Shown: positions 50,774-60,497, counted from the first letter of the stretch. The stretch is 64,000 bases of DNA from an uncultured Saprospiraceae bacterium (GCA_937918905.1 CAKZSH010000060.1:1-64000), one strand, 5' to 3'. Notes: generated by a model from the sequence alone, not told the origin. Program-made: numbers and translations.

Positions 50774-51960
50774 CATTTCCTCATCCGAAACCATCCCAAG
50801 TCAGGATTCAAAAACTTATTATCTTTTTTGATTTTAAATAAAGATTTTTGAAAACGTTGGAAAGATTTTTCCAAGCGAAATGGTTGAAATTCTTTTGCTT
50901 TTTGAAAATCTCGATAAAGTTGTTGGTCTTTAAATGCGCCCCTTTCTTTTGCCTTTTTTAAAAATTCGTACATCTTTGACGCATTCTTTTGTTCTGCAAA
51001 AACTAAAGCTATCCGATAATCTAATAGTCCTTTATATAAAATTCCTGAGGAAGGGCGAACGATTTGAGCCTGATGATATTGATAAATAGCCAAATCATAT
51101 TGTTGAGTTGCTTTGTACAAATTTCCCATTTCTTCATGTGCAAAAGTTAATTGAGGATTCATTGCCAATGCTTGTCGAAAAGCATCGAATGCTTTTTGAT
51201 TTTTTGATTGATTAGCATAAACAACTCCAAGGTAAAAAACAATCATAGCATCATGAGGATTCAATTGATGCGCCTTCTCAAAATCTAACAATGCTTTTTC
51301 ATTTTCTTTTGTGAAAATATGCATCGCACCTCTATTTCGATAAGCCAATGCCAAAGACGGATCTTTTTGAATGGCTTTTGTAAACCAAGCTTTCGCTTCT
51401 CTCAAATCCTTAGAAGTAGGTTGAGCAATGTCTTGTTTAAAATATCGTGCTGCACCTGCATTATTATGAGCCATCGCAAAAGTAGGATCAATTTGAGTAG
51501 CTTGATAAAAATCATTTAACGCATCATCGTACTCCCGCAACTGACATTTAACTAATCCTCGATCATTGTAAGACAATGCATGATTAGGATTGAGTTGAAT
51601 GGAAATGGTCAAATATTTTGATGCTTCAAGATGTTTTTTTTGCTGAAAAAATATTTTGCCTAATACATATGGCGCATCCTTATGAACAGCATCCAATTGA
51701 ATAACCTGCTGCAAATCTTGAATGGCTAACTGGAATTGATTGAGCAGAAGATACGTTTTTCCTCTTTGAAAATAAGCGGTAGGATATTCGGAAGGGTATT
51801 GTTGGATAAATTTTCCAAACGATAAAATAGCGTTAGAATAATCACCCTGATTTTTTAATTCCATACCTTTATTGTACAGCGAGTAATCAATAATTTGCCC
51901 TTTGACATGAAGTGAAAAAAGGGAAATTAGAATTAAGCTATGGAGGTGTTTTTTAAGCAT
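50773..51960 (-). CDS. Tetratricopeptide repeat protein
   Basis: Consecutive TPRs (AFDAFRQALAMNPQLTFAHEEMGNLYKATQQYDLAIYQYHQA). Confidence 0.88.
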   Translation of the reverse strand: MLKKHLHSLILISLFSLHVKGQIIDYSLYNKGMELKNQGDYSNAILSFGKFIQQYPSEYPTAYFQRGKTYLLLNQFQLAIQDLQQVIQLDAVHKDAPYVLGKIFFQQKKHLEASKYLTISIQLNPNHALSYNDRGLVKCQLREYDDALNDFYQATQIDPTFAMAHNNAGAARYFKQDIAQPTSKDLREAKAWFTKAIQKDPSLALAYRNRGAMHIFTKENEKALLDFEKAHQLNPHDAMIVFYLGVVYANQSKNQKAFDAFRQALAMNPQLTFAHEEMGNLYKATQQYDLAIYQYHQAQIVRPSSGILYKGLLDYRIALVFAEQKNASKMYEFLKKAKERGAFKDQQLYRDFQKAKEFQPFRLEKSFQRFQKSLFKIKKDNKFLNPDLGWFRMRK

Positions 51961-51967
51961 TTTTATC

Positions 51968-52034
51968 GTAATTAGTAACTCGTGATTGGTTATTCGTTTC
52001 GAATTACGAGTTACCAGTCACGAGCCACTAACCA
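51968..52034. repeat. Inverted repeat with heptad arms
   Basis: GTAATTA GTAACTC GTGATTG GTTATTC GTTTCG ... CGAATTA CGAGTTA CCAGTCA CGAGCCA CTAACCA C. Confidence 0.7.
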
Positions 52035-52045
52035 CTATTTACCAA

Positions 52046-52771
52046 CTAATCTATATATTCAATTTTATGTAAAAATCTAAATCCTACAGAGATCTCAAGC
52101 GTCAAGTTCCTAATTTTTTGTTCTCCAGAAGATCGAGTCACATTTGCACCATTTTGCAAAACAGTAACACTATAAGCAGGTTGACGATACTGATCTGAAA
52201 AATCAGGATGAAGAGATATTTCAATAATTCCACCCACATAATCCGACAAAGGAATTTCCATTCCTGCTCCTACCGTTGCACCATAATTCCACTTTCTTAC
52301 CGCTTCATCAAATGGGTAAATTGGCGCATTATTAAATTCGTTAATTTGCTTGTATTCATCCAAGTTAGTTCCTACCGTATAATCTCCTCGTACTCCAAAT
52401 ATGTAGTAAAGATTAGAATTTGCTTTTTCTAAAAAATTTCTTTTGAATCCTAAAATCAAAGAAACATTTTGATATTTAAATTTTTGAGAAGATATCGAGA
52501 TACTCCCTGATTGATTGGTAAAAAATGTATTTCGCCAAGCACTTCCTTTGACATGATACCCCAACTGTGCAAATAATGAAAACGAATTATCCTCAGGAAC
52601 AGATTCAATAGAAGCAGCTCCATGATATGAGAACAAAGGATCACGATCTGAACCTTCCCATTTTTGAGTACCTACGGTCAATCCTCCTTTTACGCTATAA
52701 GCTCGACTTTGGGCGATTGAAATCCCACTTAGTAAAAACATTGTTATAAAAAGCAATACTGTCTTTTTCAT
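52046..52771 (-). CDS. Outer-membrane beta-barrel protein
   Basis: Signal peptide, alternating beta-strand pattern, GFRF near C-terminus. Confidence 0.65.
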   Translation of the reverse strand: MKKTVLLFITMFLLSGISIAQSRAYSVKGGLTVGTQKWEGSDRDPLFSYHGAASIESVPEDNSFSLFAQLGYHVKGSAWRNTFFTNQSGSISISSQKFKYQNVSLILGFKRNFLEKANSNLYYIFGVRGDYTVGTNLDEYKQINEFNNAPIYPFDEAVRKWNYGATVGAGMEIPLSDYVGGIIEISLHPDFSDQYRQPAYSVTVLQNGANVTRSSGEQKIRNLTLEISVGFRFLHKIEYID

Positions 52772-52803
52772 ATTTATTTTAAGTTTATTTTTTTCTAAAG
52801 AAA

Positions 52804-54015
52804 TTACTTCACTCTTAATCGCTGACCTACGCTAATAGTATTTTCCGTAAGGTCATTTAATTTTTTTAAGGTCTCAACTGTAATATCATATCGTAAAGCA
52901 AGGCTGTACAATGTATCTCCTTTTACAACTAAGTGATATATTTCAACTTGATCTTCTTCAAATAAAAACTCATCTTCTTTTTCATTGGAATTATTGCCAT
53001 CAGCAATAACTTCATTTCCAGTTTCATCAAGAACCGCATCTCTAAGTTGAGGTTTTTTCCTAGATTTAATTTTCCATCCTCGTATTTTCACTTGCTCTCC
53101 AATAGCAGGTTGAGTACCTTCGTCCATTCTATTTTTTTTATACAATCGCCCCAGACGAACGCCATATATTTGAGAAATTTGATACATCGTCTCCCCTTCT
53201 TTTACTAGATGATATCTTTCTTTACCTCTCCAATTACGTCGCTTTTTTTGTAAGTAAATTTTCTCCCCTTGTGCTAATTTTCTAGTATCACTTCCTAGTC
53301 GTTCGTTATACTTTCTAAGACATTTTAATTTTACTCGATATTTTCTAGAAATATCCGTGGGCGTTTGATTCGAAGATGCTGAAACCATCCGTAAGTCATT
53401 GTTACGAATAATTACTCCAGAAGAAGCAACAGGTATAATTGGATCTTTGGTTTCATCTTGATTACCTTCAAGTACCAACTTATCAAACTTGTACAGCTCA
53501 TACGTTCGTATGACCCTAATTAATTTTGAAGCATATTTTAGGTCGGTAGCATAACCTGCTGTCTTTAATCCATGTGCCCACGATTCATAATCTCGTGGAT
53601 TCAAATCTGTAAATAAAAAACGATACCGTGGTTTTTGTAAAAATTCCGAATGTGCGTAATAGGATCGTTTGGCGCTATCGAATTTTCGAAAACAACATTT
53701 TTCAGATTTCCCAGTAACTTTATTAAAACAATCATCCTTGTGATAATAAACTTCTCCATCCCAATTTCCACACTTCATTCCAAAATGGTTTCTTGCTTTA
53801 CGAGCAAGATCACTCCGTCCAGAGGTACTTTCTAAAATCCCCTGTCCCAGCTTAATACTGGCAGGAATTCCTACTCGAATCATTTCCTCCATCGCTATAT
53901 CTTTGTAGGTATCAATGTATTTAAGGGTCACCCAATCCTGGTCTTCGGTTCGTGTTTGTCCGCAGGCGGTTTGACATAAAATGGTTATAAAAACTAGTAA
54001 AATACTCGTTCTCAT
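52804..54015 (-). CDS. Glucosaminidase (FlgJ-like) with C-terminal LysM domains
   Basis: GIPASIKLGQGILESTSGRSDLARKARNHFGMKCG; LysM YHLVKEGETMYQISQIYGV and YHLVVKGDTLYSLALRYDI. Confidence 0.93.
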   Translation of the reverse strand: MRTSILLVFITILCQTACGQTRTEDQDWVTLKYIDTYKDIAMEEMIRVGIPASIKLGQGILESTSGRSDLARKARNHFGMKCGNWDGEVYYHKDDCFNKVTGKSEKCCFRKFDSAKRSYYAHSEFLQKPRYRFLFTDLNPRDYESWAHGLKTAGYATDLKYASKLIRVIRTYELYKFDKLVLEGNQDETKDPIIPVASSGVIIRNNDLRMVSASSNQTPTDISRKYRVKLKCLRKYNERLGSDTRKLAQGEKIYLQKKRRNWRGKERYHLVKEGETMYQISQIYGVRLGRLYKKNRMDEGTQPAIGEQVKIRGWKIKSRKKPQLRDAVLDETGNEVIADGNNSNEKEDEFLFEEDQVEIYHLVVKGDTLYSLALRYDITVETLKKLNDLTENTISVGQRLRVK

Positions 54016-54042
54016 CGTGGCGCAATTTGCTTGACTTGTCTA

Positions 54043-54122
54043 ATTAATTTTGAATGATGAATTTTGAATAGATCTAATAAACTGGTCTCAATATTTTCGA
54101 TCCATTCAAAATTCAAAATTAT
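54043..54122. repeat. Inverted repeat with TTTTGAA heptad arms
   Basis: TAATTTTGAATGATGAATTTTGAATAGATC / GATCCATTCAAAATTCAAAATTATC; arms differ by one 7-nt unit. Confidence 0.78.
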
Positions 54123-54224
54123 CTTAGAACATCAATTAATTAAAAAAAAGGTTGCTTACTGTTGTGATAGGTTTAATTTTGTATTTTTATTAAAAAAAAT
54201 CGTAATACACAAATACTACCACTT

Positions 54225-55256
54225 ATGAAAAAAATCCTATTTATCGTTTTTTCAACTTTCGTAGGGTTCTCATTCTCTTGTAAAAATACAAACTCCGCTG
54301 AAAGCACCCAACAAACAGAATCGAATTCTACCAACGAAACTACTGAAGTTACTGAAATTCCGCAAAAAGAGAAAGAAACAACTCTTTATGCTTGGGTGGA
54401 CAAACTCCGAATACGGGAACAACCTACTACTAAAAGTGAAATTGTGGCCGAAGTCAAGGAAGGTACTTCTTTCGTTTATTTGAATGAAAAAACGGATTTT
54501 AAAGAAAGAATTAATTTAAGAGGCACACTCTATAATGAGCCTTGGCTCAAAATCAAAACTGAAAATGGAAAGGAAGGATGGGTTTTTGGTGGTGCAGTCA
54601 AATTTTATGAACCTGTGGTGGACGCTAATCCAAGTGCTTATGATCCATGTTTTGAGTTATGGAAAAATGGCAGAAACGAAAGAGCCTCTGCTTGTTTTGA
54701 AAAAACAAGAGCCAAACAACTTACTAAGGATAACAGAAAAGTAACTGCCTCTGACAAGGGACTCGAACTTATGCTATTAACTGGTAAAAAAACAGCATTA
54801 AATAATGTGACAACGGCCGATTCCACAGAGGAAAATTACATTTACAAATACTGGGACTACTTGCCTAAAATTGGATATTATTTAGTTGAGCAATCCTACG
54901 GCGACTATGGTAGTACCTACCAATTGATAAATGATAAATCAGGAAAAGCAACTACCATTTCAGGTTTTCCCAAACCTTCACCAGATCATAAAACCATTCT
55001 CGCTTTTAATGCTGAAACTGTAGATCATGTGGATGGTGAATCCAATAATACAATTGTAATTTATGGTTTTCCAGGTGGGCGTTTTAAAAAATTATTGGAG
55101 AAAGACTTAGGAGATATGGAACCACATACGCCTAAATGGATTGACAATGAAACGGTAGAAGTGAGTTTGGTTCCTGCGGCGCACCTGGTGGATGAAAGAC
55201 CTAGAAATATAAAGGTGATGATAAATGAAAATGGCGAGTGGGAAGTGAAAGAGTGA
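54225..55256 (+). CDS. SH3b domain lipoprotein
   Basis: Lipobox FSFSC; LRIREQPTTKSEIVAEVKEGTSFVYL...GWVFGGAVKFY. Confidence 0.75.
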   Translation: MKKILFIVFSTFVGFSFSCKNTNSAESTQQTESNSTNETTEVTEIPQKEKETTLYAWVDKLRIREQPTTKSEIVAEVKEGTSFVYLNEKTDFKERINLRGTLYNEPWLKIKTENGKEGWVFGGAVKFYEPVVDANPSAYDPCFELWKNGRNERASACFEKTRAKQLTKDNRKVTASDKGLELMLLTGKKTALNNVTTADSTEENYIYKYWDYLPKIGYYLVEQSYGDYGSTYQLINDKSGKATTISGFPKPSPDHKTILAFNAETVDHVDGESNNTIVIYGFPGGRFKKLLEKDLGDMEPHTPKWIDNETVEVSLVPAAHLVDERPRNIKVMINENGEWEVKE

Positions 55257-55512
55257 TATTTTAAATCAAAATGTCAATCAAAATCAAAAATAAATACGAT
55301 GAAAACATCATTCGGTCTTTAACTTTGATTCTTAACTTAACTACCACCTACTGAAAGATAGGTAGGTTAATTTGACAAACGACTAAAGTCGTTTATATAT
55401 TTTTTGAATATCGAACTGAGGGAATATCGAACGCTGCGCTAATAGAACAAGGATTTAAGATTTGAGAACTTCGTGGAGAGTGCTAGGAGATGAGCAAAAG
55501 TTCTTAAAGCCA

Positions 55513-56883
55513 TTAACTCCCCCTTCCAGCTTCGAAGCTGGAACTTCGGAGTACGTACATTTCCCAAATAATTTTCCCCCAAATCAAAATACAAGGCACC
55601 GCTTTTAACACATACGGTATCACGATATTTTCTCTTAAAAATCGGGGAAACAAATCCGTAGGAGAAAGTGAAGTAAAAACAAATGCTAAAACAACCAGCA
55701 CCGTATTCACAAGGTGACTTGAAGTCACCTTATGAATTGCATCAACTTTCTCCATTTCTATTTTACTCAAAAAATACCAAATCCCTACCCCACTCATCGC
55801 AATCACAAAAGTCGGCGACTCCGCTTTATGATTAAAAATTACAACCCAAATTAAGATAGATGCCAACAATCGCCATCTAAATTTATAGTTAGTATATTTT
55901 TTAATTTTAATCAAAGGCAAACAAAACAAAACGACTCCTAACAATACAATCACATTTTTAGAAACATCTAAACCAAACCAACTCTGCAACCATCCCATCA
56001 CAGAATATCCATACGAAGCCGCATGATCTTCTCCTAACATTCTCCACCAACTTTCATACAGCAATTGAAACTGATCCATCGAAATCACCAACAATGGCAA
56101 CACCGTCAAAACAATCACCCAAACTGTGGATGCTAAAATAAATTTTCCTTTTTTGGGATAAACTAAAAATAATGCAAAAGCAACTACTCCAAATATTTTG
56201 ATAAACACAGTCAACGCAATGCACAAGGTACCCAACCATATTTTATCTTTTTCTAACAATACAAATGCTAAAATTATCAACCCTGCCATCAAGGCATTGG
56301 ATTGTTCGTTTTGGAGGGAGGTGAGCATTTCTAATGCAATAAAAACTAGGCACAAGCCCATCACCCCAATGGAAAACGAGTTGTTTTTTTTGAATATCGA
56401 ACAAGGAACAAGGAACAAGGAATTTCGAAGTTTGTCGAATACTGTTGATTCATCGTTATTCGACAAACTTCGAAATTCCTTGTTCCTTGTTCCTTGTTCG
56501 ATATTCATCAGGGAGTTGCCGAATAACTTTGAATCTTTTAGCGGTATGTTTTTTATGGCAAAAAATAGAACTAACGCATTCAATAAATTCCAACATAACA
56601 ATCCAATTACATCTGGCAAAATCGCCAAGGGTGCCATCAATAACGAAAAGGTTGGAGAGTATTTATATAAGTCCCAATGCTCGGAAGGATATAAAATATA
56701 GAGGTCTTTATTTTCAATTAAATGGAAAAAAGATTGTTTAAAAATAATATAATTATTGTATGCGGTATATTGAAGGTTGTTAAAAGTAGTTGGATTTCCA
56801 AAGTAAGATTGGAGTGTTGCACCAAGTGCTAACAATATATACACACCCAAAAGAAATCGAGGATTTGTAAATATTTTCTTCAT
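55513..56883 (-). CDS. GT87/DUF2029-type polytopic glycosyltransferase carrying palindrome-derived insertions
   Basis: SEHWDLYKYSPTFSLLMAPLAILPDVIGLLCWNLLNALVLFFAIK; EMLTSLQNEQSNALMAGLIILAF. Confidence 0.82.
   Translation of the reverse strand: MKKIFTNPRFLLGVYILLALGATLQSYFGNPTTFNNLQYTAYNNYIIFKQSFFHLIENKDLYILYPSEHWDLYKYSPTFSLLMAPLAILPDVIGLLCWNLLNALVLFFAIKNIPLKDSKLFGNSLMNIEQGTRNKEFRSLSNNDESTVFDKLRNSLFLVPCSIFKKNNSFSIGVMGLCLVFIALEMLTSLQNEQSNALMAGLIILAFVLLEKDKIWLGTLCIALTVFIKIFGVVAFALFLVYPKKGKFILASTVWVIVLTVLPLLVISMDQFQLLYESWWRMLGEDHAASYGYSVMGWLQSWFGLDVSKNVIVLLGVVLFCLPLIKIKKYTNYKFRWRLLASILIWVVIFNHKAESPTFVIAMSGVGIWYFLSKIEMEKVDAIHKVTSSHLVNTVLVVLAFVFTSLSPTDLFPRFLRENIVIPYVLKAVPCILIWGKIIWEMYVLRSSSFEAGRGS
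55706..55736. repeat. Compact palindrome inside CDS
   Basis: TTCACAAGGTGACTTGAAGTCACCTTATGAA; shares CACAAGGTGACTTGAAGTCACCTT with 33090-33123. Confidence 0.8.
56391..56507. repeat. 117-bp palindrome with perfect 51-nt arms, in frame inside CDS 55513-56883
   Basis: TGAATATCGAACAAGGAACAAGGAACAAGGAATTTCGAAGTTTGTCGAATA (56391-56441), 15-nt spacer, exact reverse complement (56457-56507). Confidence 0.97.
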
Positions 56884-56934
56884 TAGGAATTACGTTTTCA
56901 AAGTTTTAGAAAACGTTTGGAATGGATTGGAAAA

Positions 56935-58170
56935 TTAAACATTGATGAATAAAAATGTTATAAAAATCAAAACTGTAGCTACAAATCCTACCATAAAAAT
57001 ATTATAAGAATTGGTGAGGTATCGATATTTTTTATCTAGTACTTTTCCTAAAAAATATAAATCTCGCGTCATATTTCCATACATTAATTCGCTATCTCGA
57101 AACATCGCATCCATCGCTTGTTCATATTCTTCCAGTTCTAAATTGACAAAATTTCCAAAGAAGACAATATTCTTTTTAATATCTTCTTTAGGAGTTTGAG
57201 CAGTATTGAGTTGAGTAACTTTTGGGCGTACTGCCAAAATCGCAAAAACCAAAGACGTCAAACCCGTCACTAAAAAAGTAACCACAGGCAATAAAATCTG
57301 AGGAGACAATGAAGCCAAATCTTGATAGGTCAAAACAGAAATCAATAATGAAATCAAAATAGCATTGACACTAATCATAATATTCGCTTTGTTATCTGCA
57401 ATCAGACTCAAGTGAATATGACTTCGATAAGTCGAACGGAAAAAAGTTTGAATTCCACTTCGAGGCGTTTTCTTTTCTATATTTTGATATTTACGCAATC
57501 GGTTCTCCTCATCATCTTCTGCATTTTGAAAAGCTTTGGCTCGTCCTTTTTCAGCTACTCTTTTTTGCGTCAAAATATTTTGCGCCAGCGTAGGTTCAAA
57601 ATTCACTTTAGCATAAGGCGTATAAAATTTTGCCTCCAACAAAGTATTCATTTGATTTTGTTCCCAATCACTCGTTTCAACTCTTTGCCCCGAAATCAAT
57701 TCTTCCTCTAATCGTTTCAATGGATTTTTTTCAAAAAAACCAGTCGTACATTCATATGCGGTAACTGCATCAGAAAGTATTTCTTCCACAAAATTCATAG
57801 GCGTACTCCCACTTTTCGAATTTAGAATGGCATTGAGTACTCGGTTAACTTTAGCTTCAGGATACCCCTTACCATTGAAAAAAGTACGGGCTTGAACAAC
57901 ACTTTTATTTACATAATTTTTGTAATCATCCACACAACCTACACTTTGAAACCATGCCGCTATTTTTACAATTTCTTTTGTTTCGGCATCAGCATCTGCT
58001 CCAATCGTTTCTACCAATTCCGCTAACTTGGCAGCACGTTGGTAATTATGATACAATAATTCATTCCCTGCTTTTTCATTAAAATATTGCAAAACATACT
58101 GTCGAGCAGCCTCGACAATATCTCTTGGAAATGAAGTGTTAGAATTTACTGTTCTTTTGATTTCTGACAA
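56935..58170 (-). CDS. HD-like domain + Pycsar effector (PycTM/DUF5706-like) transmembrane protein
   Basis: N-terminal HD-like helices; HLSLIADNKANIMISVNAILISLLISVL...LVFAILAVRPKVT; C-terminal TM. Confidence 0.78.
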   Translation of the reverse strand: MSEIKRTVNSNTSFPRDIVEAARQYVLQYFNEKAGNELLYHNYQRAAKLAELVETIGADADAETKEIVKIAAWFQSVGCVDDYKNYVNKSVVQARTFFNGKGYPEAKVNRVLNAILNSKSGSTPMNFVEEILSDAVTAYECTTGFFEKNPLKRLEEELISGQRVETSDWEQNQMNTLLEAKFYTPYAKVNFEPTLAQNILTQKRVAEKGRAKAFQNAEDDEENRLRKYQNIEKKTPRSGIQTFFRSTYRSHIHLSLIADNKANIMISVNAILISLLISVLTYQDLASLSPQILLPVVTFLVTGLTSLVFAILAVRPKVTQLNTAQTPKEDIKKNIVFFGNFVNLELEEYEQAMDAMFRDSELMYGNMTRDLYFLGKVLDKKYRYLTNSYNIFMVGFVATVLIFITFLFINV

Positions 58171-58218
58171 AATTAATAAGTATTGGTTGATGCAAAAGTA
58201 ATTAAAAATTGTGTATGA

Positions 58219-58316
58219 GTGTTAATGTGTATGGGTGTATATGTTGACGTAATAATTTTGAGCAATATAGGGTTCTAATTTATTGCGTCAACATATACAC
58301 CCATACACATTAACAC
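58219..58316. repeat. Palindrome with 37-nt octamer-periodic arms
   Basis: GTGTTAATGTGTATGGGTGTATATGTTGACGTAATAA / TTATTGCGTCAACATATACACCCATACACATTAACAC, 36/37. Confidence 0.93.
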
Positions 58317-58325
58317 CTAAGCACT

Positions 58326-59297
58326 TTAGTTCTCCTTCATCCTTTCCTCGACTATGAAATCTAATAATTCTTTAATCGTTATCCCTGAGGCGATTGCTTG
58401 TTGAGGAAAAATACTTTCATTTGAAAAACCTGGAATCGTATTCGCCTCTAAAAAATAAAAAGTATTTTTCATTCTGATATAATCAAATCGCACCATGCCT
58501 TTGCATCTAAGAATTTGATATAATTTTTTAGAAAGTGCTTGGCAAGTCTTTGTATCTTTTTTTGATAATTTAGCAGGAGTGACTTCCTCACTTGCATTTT
58601 CATATTTGGCTTGGAAGTCAAAAAATTCGTTTTGCGAAATAATTTCTGTGATCGGCAAGACTACAACTTCATCTCCTTTTCGAAATACACCATTTGAAAA
58701 TTCACGACCTTTTAAAAAAGCTTCGATGATAACTTCGTTATCAAATTGAAATGCCTTTTCCACAGCAGGTCGAATATCCTTAGCAGCATCCACTTTGGTT
58801 ACGCCGTAGCTACTTCCATTTTTATTGGGTTTTACAAAAAGCGGAAAACCTACTTTTGAAATTGCTTTTATATTTAATTTTTCTCCTTTGAGTACAAGTT
58901 TGGATTCCGCCATTGGGATGTCAAAATCTTTTAAAAAAATCTTACATGCTTGTTTGTCAAAAGTAAGGCTACTTACAAAATGATCACATCCTGTATAAGG
59001 TACGCCCATCACATCCAAAAAACCTTGGAGCCTTCCATCCTCTGCAGGACTTCCATGTAACATTAAAAATGCAAGATCGAATTTCACCTTTTTCTTATCC
59101 TTAGTAAAAGAGAAATCATTTTTATTCAACTTCTTTTTAGAAGATAGTTCGACGAAATTTTTACCATCATAATCAATGAGGTATTGATTATATTTTCTGC
59201 GATTAAGATGTTTATAAATTGTTTTCGCACTCTTGAGAGAGATGCCACGTTCTGCGACGACCCCTCCCGTAATAATAGCTATGTTTAATTTTTTCAT
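58326..59297 (-). CDS. ddl: D-alanine--D-alanine ligase
   Basis: LMLHGSPAEDGRLQGFLDVMGVPYTGCD; FVKPNKNGSSYGVTKV; FLEANTIPGFSNESIFPQQAIASG. Confidence 0.95.
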   Translation of the reverse strand: MKKLNIAIITGGVVAERGISLKSAKTIYKHLNRRKYNQYLIDYDGKNFVELSSKKKLNKNDFSFTKDKKKVKFDLAFLMLHGSPAEDGRLQGFLDVMGVPYTGCDHFVSSLTFDKQACKIFLKDFDIPMAESKLVLKGEKLNIKAISKVGFPLFVKPNKNGSSYGVTKVDAAKDIRPAVEKAFQFDNEVIIEAFLKGREFSNGVFRKGDEVVVLPITEIISQNEFFDFQAKYENASEEVTPAKLSKKDTKTCQALSKKLYQILRCKGMVRFDYIRMKNTFYFLEANTIPGFSNESIFPQQAIASGITIKELLDFIVEERMKEN

Positions 59298-59462
59298 TTC
59301 AAATCAATGAGAGTAAATGATCGATTTTTAATTGAAAAATGAAGGTAAGGAACGGTTTATAAATAACCTTATATTTTGAATAAAAAGATAAAAGAGGGAA
59401 GAAATAAGAATATAGATTTTGAGTCATCTTATTTCTTCTCTCTTAACTCTCCTGAATTCAAA

Positions 59463-60497
59463 CTATTCTTCAACAATGTCTTGATGTACTCGAATGGTTT
59501 TCAAATACTTAATAACTTTATCAATTTTTTCTTTAGTCAAAAAATGAATCAGGTTCGGGTCATTCCGTAATTGGATTTCATAAAGAATAAAATCATCCAC
59601 CATTCCATGTTGAAGAGAAGTGCCTAAAATATCAAGTAGAGGAAAATTTTCTTTTCCTGTTTTCATTCCATTATAAGTAATCAATGCATTGAGCAAACAT
59701 TCTTTTTGTTCAATTTGGTTTAAGCTAACATTTGCAAGATGACTCATTTGTTTTCGGTAATCTTCCTCATTTTGCCAAAGAGCCTTACAAGCTCCAAATG
59801 ATCTCCAAGGCGCATCCATTGCTTCTACCACAATTTTTTCATCGACCTTAATGATTCGATATTTTGGAAAAAAAGAATAATCTTGATAGTCCATTCTATG
59901 TTCTTGAAAAATACTTTTTAATTGTTGAATAATTCTAGGATGGTTGCGATTATACAAATGAGCAGTAATGATATGTTCTAATGCTTTTTCTTTTTCATTG
60001 ATATTTTGATAAGCAACAGCTAACTTAGCATGAGCCAAAAAATCTATTGGATTGGTTTCAATTACCTTTTTTTCCAAAAATATTAACTCCTCCATCTTTT
60101 CATTTTCCCAATAAAAATCGGTAACCTCATGAATCAATTCAGTTTGGTCAGGAGCTTCCCCAATCGCTTTTTTGTAATATTTTTTAGCTTTAGAAAAATT
60201 ATTTTTCCTTACAGCCTTTCGAGCTTTTTTACGATATTTTTTAGCCTTTCTAGGAAGAAAAAAGGAATTTTGTTGAATCTGAATTTCTTGATCGTTACTA
60301 ATCAAAATTTGTCCCGTCTCTATTAATGGAAAAGAAATAGGTTTTTTAGAAACCTCCACAGAATCGATTTGATATTCTATTGAAGATTTTTTCATATATT
60401 GTAGCACCTCTTGAGGAGTATGTAATTGTTGCGCAACCACTCCTGAAAAGCCAATAAATAATATCAATATTAAAATATACGGTTTAATTGAATTCAT
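59463..60497 (-). CDS. Secreted TPR-like hypothetical protein
   Basis: 344 aa, signal peptide, NFSKAKKYYKKAIGEAPDQTELIHEV. Confidence 0.7.
   Translation of the reverse strand: MNSIKPYILILILFIGFSGVVAQQLHTPQEVLQYMKKSSIEYQIDSVEVSKKPISFPLIETGQILISNDQEIQIQQNSFFLPRKAKKYRKKARKAVRKNNFSKAKKYYKKAIGEAPDQTELIHEVTDFYWENEKMEELIFLEKKVIETNPIDFLAHAKLAVAYQNINEKEKALEHIITAHLYNRNHPRIIQQLKSIFQEHRMDYQDYSFFPKYRIIKVDEKIVVEAMDAPWRSFGACKALWQNEEDYRKQMSHLANVSLNQIEQKECLLNALITYNGMKTGKENFPLLDILGTSLQHGMVDDFILYEIQLRNDPNLIHFLTKEKIDKVIKYLKTIRVHQDIVEE

Noticed and set aside
56371-56518. GAGTTG direct repeat flanking the coding palindrome as a target duplication
   Set aside because: The 6-mers are at unequal distances from the palindrome ends, so chance is the simpler explanation.
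56198-56701. 167-aa plus-strand ORF carrying NIEQGTRNKEFRSLSN
   Set aside because: Antisense to the glycosyltransferase gene; the peptide match arises because the palindrome reads almost the same on both strands.
56935-58170. Complete Pycsar anti-phage operon
   Set aside because: No cyclase or other defence gene adjacent; neighbours are a glycosyltransferase and ddl.
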